Origin: Actinobacteria bacterium HGW-Actinobacteria-1
GTDB lineage: Bacteria; Actinomycetota; Coriobacteriia; Anaerosomatales; Anaerosomataceae
Direction: 5' to 3'
DNA length: 64,000 nt
NCBI GenBank assembly: GCA_002841355.1
Contig: PHFB01000004.1
Location: forward strand, 37,662-101,661
The number at the start of each line of letters is the position of its first letter. Positions within the stretch are counted from its first letter, which is position 1. The notes beneath the pieces were generated by a model, which was given only the letters and a program-made list of their open reading frames with translations, was not told the DNA's origin and did not search any database. The position numbers and the translations under genes were made by a program. Shown piece by piece: positions 17,354 through 27,975 of the stretch.

Positions 17354-17362
17354 TGCTACCCT
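17354..17362 (+). promoter_or_regulatory. Extended -10 promoter of typA
   Basis: TGCTACCCT carries the same TGCTAnnnT form as four other promoters in the window. It lies 32 bases before the ATG; TTTGGAG at 17384-17390 is the ribosome site. Confidence 0.4.
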
Positions 17363-17394
17363 ATACCGCCCCCTTCCCACGACTTTGGAGCATC

Positions 17395-19203
<1,809 letters not shown>

Positions 19204-19277
19204 CGAATCGCGGCGATCGCAGGTGTAGACTCGGCGGAGTCAGGTCGCAATGCGTGCCGCCGAGGAAGGACCGATCC

Positions 19278-20420
19278 ATGCCTGCGAAAGTCGCTGTCGT
19301 TCGCTGCGACACCTACGAGGACGCTGCCGTATTCGACGCGGTCGGTCGCGGACTCGAGTTGCTCGGCGGTGCGGGGCGCTTTGTTCACGACGCCGAGAAC
19401 ATTTTGCTGAAGCCGAACCTGCTCGTGGGCGCGACCCCCGACAAGGTCGTGAACACGCATCCCGCGGTCTTCTCGGCGGTAGCGCGGCATCTGGCAGAGA
19501 CGGGCGCGGCGCTCTCCTGGGGCGACTCGCCCGGGTTCGGGAATGCGCTCGCCGCTGCACGCAAGGTCGGCATCGCCCAGGTCGCCGAGGCGCTTGGCGT
19601 GTCCTACGTGGACTTCACCGAGGGTCGGCAGGTGTCGTTCCCTGAAGGTGAACTCATCAAGCAGTTCGTGCTGGCCTCGGCAGTGCTGGACGCTGACGGG
19701 CTGGTCACGCTTCCCAAGCTCAAGACCCACGCGCTCACGCGCATGACCGGTGCGGTGAAGAATCAGTTCGGCTGCATCCCCGGCATGCTCAAGGGCGAAT
19801 TCCACATGCGAATGCCTGACGTGGAGCGGTTTGCGCAGATGCTCGTGGATCTCAACAGGCTGATCCGCCCGAGACTGGCCGTGATGGACGGCGTCATCGG
19901 CATGGAGGGCAACGGTCCGCGCGGCGGCGATCCCCGGCAGGTGGGCGTGATCATGCTCTCCGACGACCTGGTCGCGATCGACGCTGCCGCGTGCCGCATC
20001 ATGAATCTCGATCCGACACTCGTCGGCACGATCACGTGGGGCGAGCAGTGGGGCCTTGGCGGCGCGAGCGACATCGAGTTCGTCGGTGACCACATCGAAG
20101 AGTTCGTCGTGAAGGAGTACAACGTCAACCGCAGCCGTCAGGCGACCACAGATTCGGGCAAGCCGAAGGGGACGCTCGCGAAGCGACTCGTCGTGCCCCG
20201 GCCGGTGATAGACGCGGCGAAGTGCACTGCCTGCGGCACGTGCGTGAGCGTTTGCCCTGTGACGCCGAAGGCGGTCGACTGGAAGGACGGCAAGGGCGTT
20301 CCGCCGGTGCACGACTACGCAGCGTGCATTCGTTGCTACTGCTGCCAGGAGCTCTGTCCCGAGCGGGCAATAGAGGTAGAAGTGCCTCCGCTTGGCAGAT
20401 TGTTGCACCGTCGGTCGTAA
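19278..20420 (+). CDS. DUF362 protein with two [4Fe-4S] clusters
   Basis: Iron-sulfur protein of 380 residues. The N-terminal ~300 residues are DUF362 (KPNLLVGATPDKVVNTHP, TLPKLKTHALTRMTGAVKN, DPRQVGVIMLSDDLVAIDA). The C-terminus carries a ferredoxin-like pair, CTACGTCVSVCP and CIRCYCCQELCP, each suited to a [4Fe-4S] cluster. Biochemical roles of this family are poorly defined; they are electron carriers or oxidoreductases common in strict anaerobes. ATG 19278 follows AGGAAGGA. TAGACT at 19226-19231 could be its -10. Confidence 0.88.
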   Translation: MPAKVAVVRCDTYEDAAVFDAVGRGLELLGGAGRFVHDAENILLKPNLLVGATPDKVVNTHPAVFSAVARHLAETGAALSWGDSPGFGNALAAARKVGIAQVAEALGVSYVDFTEGRQVSFPEGELIKQFVLASAVLDADGLVTLPKLKTHALTRMTGAVKNQFGCIPGMLKGEFHMRMPDVERFAQMLVDLNRLIRPRLAVMDGVIGMEGNGPRGGDPRQVGVIMLSDDLVAIDAAACRIMNLDPTLVGTITWGEQWGLGGASDIEFVGDHIEEFVVKEYNVNRSRQATTDSGKPKGTLAKRLVVPRPVIDAAKCTACGTCVSVCPVTPKAVDWKDGKGVPPVHDYAACIRCYCCQELCPERAIEVEVPPLGRLLHRRS

Positions 20421-20426
20421 CGCGGG

Positions 20427-20456
20427 TTGCGGTTGAGAGTCCTTAAGTCGTATAAA
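20427..20456 (+). promoter_or_regulatory. Promoter of octaheme cytochrome gene
   Basis: TTGCGG (20427-20432) and TATAAA (20451-20456) are spaced by 18 bases, with the start codon 34 bases further on. The spacer contains TCCTTAAGTC (20440-20449), which recurs as TTCCTAAGTC upstream of the heptaheme cytochrome gene. Confidence 0.55.
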
Positions 20457-20490
20457 TCGCGATAGGGTTTGTCGACTCAGGGAGAAGTCT

Positions 20491-21648
20491 GTGCGATCAC
20501 GCTCGCGGTTCGCGGTCATCACGATTACGCTCGCGCTCATCGCGCTCTGTCTCTTTGTGTCCACCGCGGTCGCATACGATGAGCCGAACAATATGCCCGA
20601 GGAACACGTGGGCAGCGTCATCACGGATTGCGCGCCATGTCACGTGCCCGATTCGAGCGGCCAGTACTGTTCGGTGTGCCACTCGCCACACATGAGCCCC
20701 AACCTTGGGCCAGCTGCTGCCAAGGGCCCGCACGGTCTGTACACGACCACCACCAGGCGATGCCCGGCGTGTCACGAGATTCACGACGCCGCCGGCCCGC
20801 AGCTCCTCCCCGGCGCCACGGTCACCTCCTCCTGTGAGACGTGCCATGACGGAACCGGCGGCATGGGTGTCTACGGTGCGATCGAGGCGCGCACGGGCGT
20901 CGATCCCCAGACGACGGGCGGCGGCCATTCCGTCGATACAACCTCGGTGGTGCCTGGCGGCGACGCAGCATCTGGCGGCAGCGCGACCATGGCGTTCGGT
21001 GGGCTGAACGGCAATCTGGGGTGCGATGACTGCCACAGCCCGCACGATTCGCAGACCGTTGCCGCCTATGCGTCCGAGCGCTGGAGGACGAGCTACCCGC
21101 TTGCGCTCGCAAAAGGCACCAAGTCGACGAAGCTGCTTCGCCAGCATCCCGGTGATACGACCGGCACGGCGGTGACCGAGTACGGCTCCGACTGGTGCCT
21201 CGCGTGCCATCAGGGGCGCGGAGCGTCGGGCCCGGTCCACAATCACCCGGTCGACAGCCTGGCCACCACCACGACGCCGTTCACGTACTCGAACATCGCG
21301 CGTCTGGCGAGCGATGACCCCACCTCGGTGACGACCACCGGTACCCTTGCGGGCACCAACCGCGGCTACCTCATCCCGTACCCGAGAACTCCGGAACAGG
21401 GTGCGCACGCGCCTATCTGCCAGCAGTGCCACGAGGACGCGCGCAATGTCGGGACGCTCACTGATGACATTGGTGACGCGGCGCCGTACTCGATTACCGC
21501 GACCGACGGTAACGTCCCTACGGACAATCCGCGATTCCAGAACTTCCCGCACGAGACGCAGAACTTCAGGCTGCTCGTCGAGGCGGACGCGACGTCGTAC
21601 TACGACGATCTGTGCCTCAACTGCCACCCGCTGAGCCAGCTGCCGTAG
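20491..21648 (+). CDS. Secreted octaheme c-type cytochrome
   Basis: Exported multiheme cytochrome of 385 residues with a cleavable signal peptide (about 1-28, ending STAVAYD). Eight CXXCH heme-binding motifs start at Cys47, 60, 91, 115, 178, 236, 310 and 375. Some carry a further His two residues on (CHSPH, CHEIH), a possible distal ligand. It should move electrons between membrane and exterior or an S-layer. GTG 20491 follows GGGAGAAG. The paralogue at 48291-49409 shares the spacers GVYGAIEAR, HNHPVDSLAT, FPHETQN and the C-terminus LCLNCHP..QLP but lacks the second heme motif. No known family with defined function is recognised. Confidence 0.9.
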   Translation: MRSRSRFAVITITLALIALCLFVSTAVAYDEPNNMPEEHVGSVITDCAPCHVPDSSGQYCSVCHSPHMSPNLGPAAAKGPHGLYTTTTRRCPACHEIHDAAGPQLLPGATVTSSCETCHDGTGGMGVYGAIEARTGVDPQTTGGGHSVDTTSVVPGGDAASGGSATMAFGGLNGNLGCDDCHSPHDSQTVAAYASERWRTSYPLALAKGTKSTKLLRQHPGDTTGTAVTEYGSDWCLACHQGRGASGPVHNHPVDSLATTTTPFTYSNIARLASDDPTSVTTTGTLAGTNRGYLIPYPRTPEQGAHAPICQQCHEDARNVGTLTDDIGDAAPYSITATDGNVPTDNPRFQNFPHETQNFRLLVEADATSYYDDLCLNCHPLSQLP

Positions 21649-21651
21649 CGT

Positions 21652-22080
21652 CTATGCGGCGGGGGTCTCTCGGAAGGCCCAGAGTGTCGCCAGCGCGTAG
21701 TTCACGGTGAGCGACGCCAGGATGGCGATCGCCTCGATGATGTTCAGCAGCAGCGGTGCCGATAGACCTGCACCCAGACTTGTGGATTGCGTTACCGCCT
21801 GGAGAATCGCGATGACCGCGCTGCTCGTGCCGAGCGCCGCCAGGCTCGCTACCGCGAATCGTCCCAGCGAGCGTCCTGTTGGCGCCCCAGTCCTGTCGGC
21901 GAACGTCCAGCGCCGGTTCCAGAAGTAGGAGTTCGCGAAGCCAGCCACCCAGCCAAGCGCGTTCGCAGCGATCGCGGGCACGTGGAGTAGCGCGGCGGCG
22001 AGATTGAAGACCGCCATGGTGATGAGCGTGTTGGATACTCCGACCACGCCGAACCGCACGAACCGCACTCGATCGACCAT
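21652..22080 (-). CDS. GtrA-like membrane protein
   Basis: Four-helix membrane protein of 142 residues matching GtrA: RFGVVGVSNTLITMAVFNL at the N-terminus and FANSYFWNRRWTFAD in the middle. GtrA proteins are proposed to flip undecaprenyl-phosphate-linked sugars. ATG 22080 gives the normal N-terminus. It is divergent from a methyltransferase and GT2 gene across about 80 bases, which with the GT-C gene complete a Gtr-type surface glycosylation set. Confidence 0.88.
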   Translation of the reverse strand: MVDRVRFVRFGVVGVSNTLITMAVFNLAAALLHVPAIAANALGWVAGFANSYFWNRRWTFADRTGAPTGRSLGRFAVASLAALGTSSAVIAILQAVTQSTSLGAGLSAPLLLNIIEAIAILASLTVNYALATLWAFRETPAA

Positions 22081-22161
22081 CCTCACGCTACTCGGAACGA
22101 CCGTCTGTACTATACACTGAGGCGACGGTTCGCCATCCGATGAACAGGGACATCCAAGCGC

Positions 22162-22908
22162 ATGGACCGAGCACTTCTGCTGCAGTTCGACGTGCTCGAG
22201 AACACCCACTGGTGGTTTGTCGTGCGCCGTCGTCTCGTCATGACCCTTGCAGCGCAGTGGGCGCCTATCGAGACGAAGCGCATCATCGAGATCGGGTGCG
22301 GCACCGGGGGCACGCTCCGATCGCTGCAGTTCGCGTTCCCCTCGGCGAGTGTGGGCGGCATCGAGCCGGTCGAGGTCGCAGCCGAGCTCTGCAGGTCCCG
22401 CGGCTCGGACGTGGTCGTTGCGAGCATGGAGGACCTGCCCGATCCCGACGAGAGCGCCGACCTTATGCTGGCGCTCGACGTGATCGAGCATCTCGAGAAC
22501 GATGTCGCGGGTCTCGCTGAAGTGCGTCGCGTACTGCGTCCGGGAGGTCGCGTGATCCTGACGGTTCCGGCGCTGCCATCGCTCTGGGGACCGCACGACG
22601 TCGCCAACGCGCACTTCCGCCGCTACACGCGGCGCACGCTCGTGCGGGCGGTGACGGATGCGGGTCTCTCGGTGGAACGCGTGAGCTTCTTCAACGCTAT
22701 ACTTCTGCCGGCGGGGTGGTTGGAGCGACAGGTCACGAGGATTCTCAGATTGCGCTGGTCGCTCGGCGTGGGCCAGCCGCCGCGCCCGATGAACGCGGTG
22801 ATGCGGGGTCTGTTCGGTCTTGAGCTTCCGATTCTCAAGCGGTTGGATCTGCCTGTCGGTATGTCGCTTGTGCTTGTCGCCAGCAAGCCGCAGCGCGAGA
22901 AGGGGTAA
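22162..22908 (+). CDS. Class I SAM-dependent methyltransferase
   Basis: Methyltransferase of 248 residues. The SAM-binding glycine loop is EIGCGTGGTLRSL, with acidic motif II near LMLALDVIEHLENDVAG and post-motif LRPGGRVILTVPA. The C-terminal part (about 150-230) has a hydrophobic stretch before a basic tail, consistent with modifying a lipid-linked or envelope substrate. It lies two bases upstream of the GT2 gene, so it probably methylates a product of the same glycosylation pathway. The substrate is not known. Confidence 0.87.
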   Translation: MDRALLLQFDVLENTHWWFVVRRRLVMTLAAQWAPIETKRIIEIGCGTGGTLRSLQFAFPSASVGGIEPVEVAAELCRSRGSDVVVASMEDLPDPDESADLMLALDVIEHLENDVAGLAEVRRVLRPGGRVILTVPALPSLWGPHDVANAHFRRYTRRTLVRAVTDAGLSVERVSFFNAILLPAGWLERQVTRILRLRWSLGVGQPPRPMNAVMRGLFGLELPILKRLDLPVGMSLVLVASKPQREKG

Positions 22909-22910
22909 TC

Positions 22911-23861
22911 GTGAGCGCTCCTGTCATGCACTCCGTGGTCGTTCCCGTCTACAACGAGGTCGAGGGAATCGAGGCGTTCCACGCGCGGTGCTCGGTCGCG
23001 ATGGAGGCTATCGGCGACCGGTTCGAGATCGTCTACGTCGACGACGGCAGTAGGGACGGCTCGTGGCTCAAGCTTCAGAGCATTGCCGAGGCCGATGACC
23101 GCGTGCGTCTCGTCCGGTTCTCGCGCAACTTCGGCCATCAGCTTGCCATTACCGCCGGCATCGAGCATGCGACCGGCGATACCGTCACGGTGATCGACTC
23201 CGATCTCCAGGATCCACCTGAGGTGATTGCGGAGTTCGTCGCGCGGTGGCGTGAGGGCGCTGACATCGTCTACGGAGCGCGGAGCGTGCGCCACGGCGAG
23301 AGCTGGTTCAAGCTTGCCTCGGCGAAGGTCTTCTATCGCGTCATGCGCTCGCTCTCGGACGTGGATATGCCGGTCGACGCGGGCGACTTCCGACTCCTTA
23401 GCCGACGCGCCGCCGAGGCGCTCAAATCGATGCCCGAGCACCACCGGTACGTGCGCGGCATGGTCGCGTGGCTCGGCTTCGACGCCGTGGAAGTCGAGTA
23501 CGTCCGCGACGCGCGCGTTGCAGGCGTGACGAAGTACCCGCTGGCGAAGATGATCCGTTTCGCCACCGACGGCATCATGGCGTTCTCGGTGCGGCCGTTG
23601 CGGCTTGCCACATGGCTGGGACTCTTCGTCTCGGCCACCGCATTCGTGACCGCGATCGTGCTGGTGATCATGAAGCTCACCGGCAGCGCTGTCGTGCAAG
23701 GGTGGACGTCGCTCTCGGTGCTCGTTCTGTTGCTCTCGGGCGTGCAGCTGATGACGATCGGCGCGCTTGGCGAGTACATCGGTCGCATCTACACCGAGGT
23801 CCGGCACCGTCCGCTGTACCTCGTGCGCGAACTCAAGGGATTCCCGCGCAAGGACGCCTAG
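22911..23861 (+). CDS. GtrB-like family 2 glycosyltransferase
   Basis: Bactoprenol-phosphate glycosyltransferase of 316 residues. The GT2 domain begins VVPVYNEVEGIEAF; nucleotide-sugar motifs are VDDGSRDGS and DSDLQDPPEV. The C-terminal ~80 residues contain two transmembrane helices (LATWLGLFVSATAFVTAIVL and LSVLVLLLSGVQLMTIGALG), as in GtrB/DPM1-type enzymes that load a sugar on undecaprenyl phosphate at the inner face. The GTG at 22911 follows the methyltransferase stop by two bases. The stop codon overlaps that of the converging GT-C gene through a shared CTAG. Confidence 0.93.
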   Translation: MSAPVMHSVVVPVYNEVEGIEAFHARCSVAMEAIGDRFEIVYVDDGSRDGSWLKLQSIAEADDRVRLVRFSRNFGHQLAITAGIEHATGDTVTVIDSDLQDPPEVIAEFVARWREGADIVYGARSVRHGESWFKLASAKVFYRVMRSLSDVDMPVDAGDFRLLSRRAAEALKSMPEHHRYVRGMVAWLGFDAVEVEYVRDARVAGVTKYPLAKMIRFATDGIMAFSVRPLRLATWLGLFVSATAFVTAIVLVIMKLTGSAVVQGWTSLSVLVLLLSGVQLMTIGALGEYIGRIYTEVRHRPLYLVRELKGFPRKDA

Positions 23862-25561
23862 CGCCGAACGAACACCGCGAAGGGATCGAACGTCTCGACG
23901 ATGTCGTAGTCGCGCACCAGGTACGCGACGAGCGGGTCTTTGGCGGCAGCCGCGTACAGCCCACCCGCCGAGGTGATCACGCTGCGGTTGATGTACACCA
24001 CGTCAGGCGGTCCGGCCGAGTCGAAGTACGCGACTGTGTAGCGATCGGAAGGTCCCGTCACGAGCCATACGGCATTGGTGTGCGCGGTTCCCGGAACCAG
24101 CAGGTAGCCGAGCGGGCGACCAACGACGAGCACCTTATCTTCGGCTGACGACCACCGCTCGCCTGCCGCCGCGATTCGCTCTATGTCGGCCGCGCGGGTC
24201 GGCGTGGTGGCGATGCCCGCCAGCGCCCCCGACGTGAAGCGGTGGCGCAACCGAAGCGGCGGAGAGTCGTTGAACGATGTTGAGAAGAGCAGTGCGACCA
24301 GTGCGCCGACCAGTCCGACCGCGGCAAGCGTGCGTCCGGCCTCACCATCCGCGACGAGACGGCACCAGCTCGGAAGCACGATCACCGCGAGCGGCGCGAG
24401 CGCAATCACGGGCACGGCGCTGAGCCAGCCCGAACTGGTCGAGTACGCGACGACGAAGTAGCCGACGATCGCCGTCGGAAGCGCGATCGCGAGGCCGCGC
24501 AGCGTGTCGGCGTCCTTCTCGGCCCACGCTGTTGCGAGAGCGGGGAGCGTGGCCGTCGCCGTGAGGAGGATCAGATACGCCGCTCCGTTGGTGCCGAACT
24601 GCTCGAGCGTACCGCCCGAGGCAAGCACGCGCCCCGCGGGGATGAGGCACGCGAGCGGGACGAGCAGTGCGGAGACGCTCCGCACGCGCCGGGGCAAGAA
24701 CGGCAGCGCCGCGACCGCGCCGAGCAGCCAGGCCGGGAGCGTCCAGCGCGTGACGAGCGCGCGTCGGGCGAAGCGCAACAGCACGGTGAGTTTCTCGGCA
24801 GGGGAGCGATAGCCGGACCAGACCGTGCTGGCGTAGTCGAGCGCGTGACGGATGTCGGCGATGCGCGCGATCGAGAGCAGCCAGATGCAGAAGACGGCGA
24901 CGACGGCCACCGCTCCGCCAAGCGCAGCAAGGGTGAGGCGACGCGAGCGTGCGACGATCGCGTACGCGAGCGCGAGCACCGCGGCGACGATGACGAGCGG
25001 CGGATACGAGATGGCTGCAAAAGCGGCACTCGCGCCCGCCGCCGCAGCGAGCCGGCGGCTGTCGTCTCGGATGGAGGCGACGCACAGCGCGACTGCGAGC
25101 ATGAAGCCGAGCATGGCCGCCGTGTTGTAGCTCACCCCGAAAACGTTGTAGGGCGGCACGAGGCAGGGCGCGATTGCTCCAAGCGCAGCCGGAAGCGCAC
25201 CGAACGACGGCTTCAGGAGGCGGTAGACGAGTGCCGCGACCACCGCTGCCACCGCGACGTAGAAGAGGCGCAGGGCGAGGACGAATCCGGTGAGCCCGAA
25301 GAGTGCACTCCACGCCTTCGCGAACGGAACGGCGAGCAGGAACCCGAGCGCCTGCGTGGTCATCTCATCGACGAACGGGCGCGCGCCTTCGGCGAGCCGA
25401 AGCGTGAGCGCGGGGTAGTGCGCGTCATCGACGAAGGAGATGCCGAGCGAGGCCCGATACGCGCACGCAGCGAGGAGAACGATCAACGCGATGGCGATCA
25501 GTATGGTCTGCCTGCGCGGGCGCTGCTGTGCTGCAGCGGGCGCGTTTTCGGTCTGCTTCAT
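23858..25561 (-). CDS. GT-C-type membrane glycosyltransferase, putative
   Basis: Polytopic protein of 567 residues with about 11 hydrophobic helices and a C-terminal extracytoplasmic domain of about 130 residues. The first outer loop has the acidic pair typical of GT-C enzymes (SFVDDAHYPALTLRL, about residue 42). Such enzymes transfer a sugar from a polyprenyl-phosphate donor on the outer face, the GtrC-type step. ATG 25561 follows GAGGGGAC. It converges with the GT2 gene, overlapping by CTAG. Weak sequence conservation is normal in this class, so the exact family is uncertain. Confidence 0.7.
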   Translation of the reverse strand: MKQTENAPAAAQQRPRRQTILIAIALIVLLAACAYRASLGISFVDDAHYPALTLRLAEGARPFVDEMTTQALGFLLAVPFAKAWSALFGLTGFVLALRLFYVAVAAVVAALVYRLLKPSFGALPAALGAIAPCLVPPYNVFGVSYNTAAMLGFMLAVALCVASIRDDSRRLAAAAGASAAFAAISYPPLVIVAAVLALAYAIVARSRRLTLAALGGAVAVVAVFCIWLLSIARIADIRHALDYASTVWSGYRSPAEKLTVLLRFARRALVTRWTLPAWLLGAVAALPFLPRRVRSVSALLVPLACLIPAGRVLASGGTLEQFGTNGAAYLILLTATATLPALATAWAEKDADTLRGLAIALPTAIVGYFVVAYSTSSGWLSAVPVIALAPLAVIVLPSWCRLVADGEAGRTLAAVGLVGALVALLFSTSFNDSPPLRLRHRFTSGALAGIATTPTRAADIERIAAAGERWSSAEDKVLVVGRPLGYLLVPGTAHTNAVWLVTGPSDRYTVAYFDSAGPPDVVYINRSVITSAGGLYAAAAKDPLVAYLVRDYDIVETFDPFAVFVRR

Positions 25562-25633
25562 CGTGTCCCCTCGGTCGTACGCCGATTGTACTGTACGTGC
25601 TGACGATTGGACGTATGCGGCTCGTTCGTGCGG

Positions 25634-25639
25634 TACACT
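25634..25639 (+). promoter_or_regulatory. -10 element of leaderless amidohydrolase gene
   Basis: TACACT is followed by seven bases and the ATG at 25647. No Shine-Dalgarno site exists between them. TTGGAC (25607-25612) is upstream with a long spacer. Confidence 0.45.
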
Positions 25640-25646
25640 TCTCGGC

Positions 25647-26432
25647 ATGCTTACCGACTTCCATACACACATCTGGCCTGACGCTCTTGCTCCAGCCGCG
25701 ATTGCGGCGCTCTCCGGCGGAGGTGGCGTTCCGGCTCGCTACGACGGCACGGTCGCCGGGCTCCGCTCGGCGATGCGGGCGGCCGGCATCGATCGCTCCG
25801 TGGTGCAACCCGTCGCCACGAAACCCGGCCAGGTCCGCGCGATCAACGACTGGGTCGCGACGCTTGCGAGCGAGGACGTCGTGCCGTTCGGCGCGATGCA
25901 CCCCGACCTCGAGGATCCAGTGGCGGAGCTTCGCCGGATGAAGGGGCTCGGGCTGCGCGGCTTCAAGATGCACCCCGAGTACCAGTCGTTCTCGCCGGAT
26001 GACCCCAAGCTGACCCCGCTCTTTGACGCCGCGGCGTCGCTGGGGATGATCTTCTTCTCGCATGCGGGTGCCGACATCGGCCCGCAGACGCTCTCCGGCA
26101 CGCCGGACGTTTTCGCCCGCGTGATCGACCGTCACCCGGAGCTCACCATCGTGCTCGCTCATCTCGGCGGATTCCGGCAATGGCACGACGTCCCCGAGCA
26201 TCTTGTTGGGCGTGACGTGTACCTGGATACCGCGTTCACCCTCGGACATCTGCCGGACGAGGAGTTCGTGGCCATCGTGCGCGCACACGGTGCCGACCGC
26301 GTGCTGTTCGGCAGCGACGGTCCCTGGACCGACGCCGCAGCCGAGATCGCACACATCCGCACAATGGGCTTCTCGGAGACCGAACTCGACGCCATCCTCG
26401 GCGGGACAGCCAGCCGGCTGCTTGACCGCTAG
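25647..26432 (+). CDS. Amidohydrolase-2 family metal-dependent hydrolase
   Basis: TIM-barrel hydrolase of 261 residues. Metal ligands are visible as DFHTHIWP at the N-terminus, FKMHPEYQ, FFSHAG, LAHLGG and the C-terminal Asp of FGSDGPW. This is the amidohydrolase_2 layout of decarboxylases and hydrolases acting on small aromatic or cyclic acids; the substrate is not predictable. The ATG at 25647 seems leaderless. It is divergent from the GT-C gene and precedes the cbb3 operon by 130 bases. Confidence 0.88.
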   Translation: MLTDFHTHIWPDALAPAAIAALSGGGGVPARYDGTVAGLRSAMRAAGIDRSVVQPVATKPGQVRAINDWVATLASEDVVPFGAMHPDLEDPVAELRRMKGLGLRGFKMHPEYQSFSPDDPKLTPLFDAAASLGMIFFSHAGADIGPQTLSGTPDVFARVIDRHPELTIVLAHLGGFRQWHDVPEHLVGRDVYLDTAFTLGHLPDEEFVAIVRAHGADRVLFGSDGPWTDAAAEIAHIRTMGFSETELDAILGGTASRLLDR

Positions 26433-26500
26433 GCGCGCGCCGGGTCGCCAGCGAATCGCCGTGTAAACGGCCGGCGGCTCGGGTATCTCTCAACTCATCA

Positions 26501-26532
26501 GCGCCGACGCATGGGGGCGTCATCACTGGCGC
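26501..26532 (+). promoter_or_regulatory. Leader hairpin before cbb3 operon
   Basis: GCGCC (26501-26505) can pair with GGCGC (26528-26532), and GACGC (26506-26510) with GCGTC (26517-26521), giving a bulged stem about 30 bases before the GTG of ccoN. No clear FNR-type palindrome or strong promoter was found in the 130-base gap. The role is unknown. Confidence 0.3.
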
Positions 26533-26562
26533 GCAGGCGCGGATCCAACGAGTGAGGGAGGG

Positions 26563-27975
26563 GTGGCGACCTTGTTCGACTGGAAGCGTGAGAACAGCGC
26601 GAGCGCCAACTTCATGCTGTCGGCTGCGGCCTGGCTCGTGATCGGCGTTACATTCGGGCTGATTCTCGCACTCGAATTCGTATTCCCTGACGTCTTCAAG
26701 GGCGTGCCGTGGCTCGTGTTCGGCCGACTTCGCCAGGCGCACGTGAACACCGTGCTCTTCGCGTGGCTCTCCGGCGCCATGATGGGCATGTGGCTGTTCA
26801 TCGTGCCCAAGCTCACCGGTCGCAAGATCTGGAGCGAGCTCGTCGGCAACATCTCGGCGGCGGCCTGGAACCTGTCGCTCGTCGTCGGGATCGTGGGGTT
26901 GCTCGCCGCGCAATCCCAGAGCCGGGAGTACGCCGAGATGATCTACGCGGTGGACGTCGCGGTGATGGTGGTGCTGCTGCTCAATCTGGTGAATATTTGG
27001 ATGACGGTGGCGCACCGTGTGGAACCCAAGCTCTATGTGAGCATGTGGTACATCATCGGCACGGTGATGTGGTTCCCGCTGTTGTACTTCATCGGCAACG
27101 TCATGTGGGCGCCACCCACGGGTGCGCTGACCGGCGTCAACGACACCATCTTCAACTGGTTCTACGGGCACAACGTTCTGGGATTGTGGTTCACGACCGG
27201 GCTTCTGGCGGTCGTCTACTACATCGTTCCGCGCGAAACGCAGACACCGCTTTACAGCCACTTCCTATCGCTTATCGCGTTCTGGGGCATCGCGTTCTTC
27301 TACACGGGCGTGGGCGCGCATCACCTGCTCTGGGCACCGATCCCGTACTGGCTCAAGACGGTCGCCGTGGCCGAGAGCTTCGGCATGGTGATCCCGGTCA
27401 TGGCGTTCATGTTCAACATCCTGCTCACGATGCGAGGGAACTGGGCGAAGATCCGCGTCAGCGTGCCCCTGCTCTACGCGATAACGGGTTGGGCAGCGTA
27501 TATCCTCGTGTCGTTCCAGGGATCGCACCAGGCGATCCGCGGCATCAACGAGCTGACGCACTTCACCCAGTACGTGCCGGGCCATGCACATCTCGCGCTG
27601 CTGTTCTTCTCGGCATCGGTGCTCATGGGTGGCATCTACTACGCCATCCCGCGCATCTTCGATTGCGAGATCTGGAGCAAGCGGATGGCGCGAGCGCAGT
27701 ATGCGTTCTACATCATCGGCTTCTCGGCGTTCTTCATGGGCTTCTTCCTCACGGGAATCACGCAGGGCTCTTCGTGGGTGCATGAGGGGCTGCCGGTGTG
27801 GACCGTCCTGCCTGGTCTGCGACCGTACATGGCACTGCGCATCATCGGTGGTGCGCTCGTGGTCACGAGCTTCGTGATGTTCGCGGTCAATGTGTTCGCG
27901 ACCGTGAAGGTGCGTAGGCGCGTGGAGCTTCCGGGCGAGCGCGTCCCGCTTGCCGAGGAGGTGAGCGCATCATGA
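26563..27975 (+). CDS. ccoN: cbb3-type oxidase catalytic subunit I
   Basis: Heme-copper oxidase subunit I, 470 residues with about 12 helices. Heme and copper ligands are visible: His60 (GRLRQAHVNTVLFAW), His203 (YGHNVLGLWFT), His253/254 (GAHHLLWAPIP) and His341/343 (YVPGHAHLALLFF). Tyr247, six residues before the His pair, matches the position of the cross-linked Tyr of cbb3 enzymes. This pattern favours an oxygen reductase over a NorB-type NO reductase. GTG 26563 follows GAGGGAGG. The next gene overlaps it by four bases. In an otherwise anaerobic gene set it probably scavenges low oxygen or conserves energy microaerobically. Confidence 0.9.
   Translation: MATLFDWKRENSASANFMLSAAAWLVIGVTFGLILALEFVFPDVFKGVPWLVFGRLRQAHVNTVLFAWLSGAMMGMWLFIVPKLTGRKIWSELVGNISAAAWNLSLVVGIVGLLAAQSQSREYAEMIYAVDVAVMVVLLLNLVNIWMTVAHRVEPKLYVSMWYIIGTVMWFPLLYFIGNVMWAPPTGALTGVNDTIFNWFYGHNVLGLWFTTGLLAVVYYIVPRETQTPLYSHFLSLIAFWGIAFFYTGVGAHHLLWAPIPYWLKTVAVAESFGMVIPVMAFMFNILLTMRGNWAKIRVSVPLLYAITGWAAYILVSFQGSHQAIRGINELTHFTQYVPGHAHLALLFFSASVLMGGIYYAIPRIFDCEIWSKRMARAQYAFYIIGFSAFFMGFFLTGITQGSSWVHEGLPVWTVLPGLRPYMALRIIGGALVVTSFVMFAVNVFATVKVRRRVELPGERVPLAEEVSAS

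Noticed and set aside
26563-27975. Possible NorB-type nitric oxide reductase
   Set aside because: The Tyr six residues before the His pair, the CcoO-like partner, CcoS and CcoI all point to a cbb3-type oxidase.
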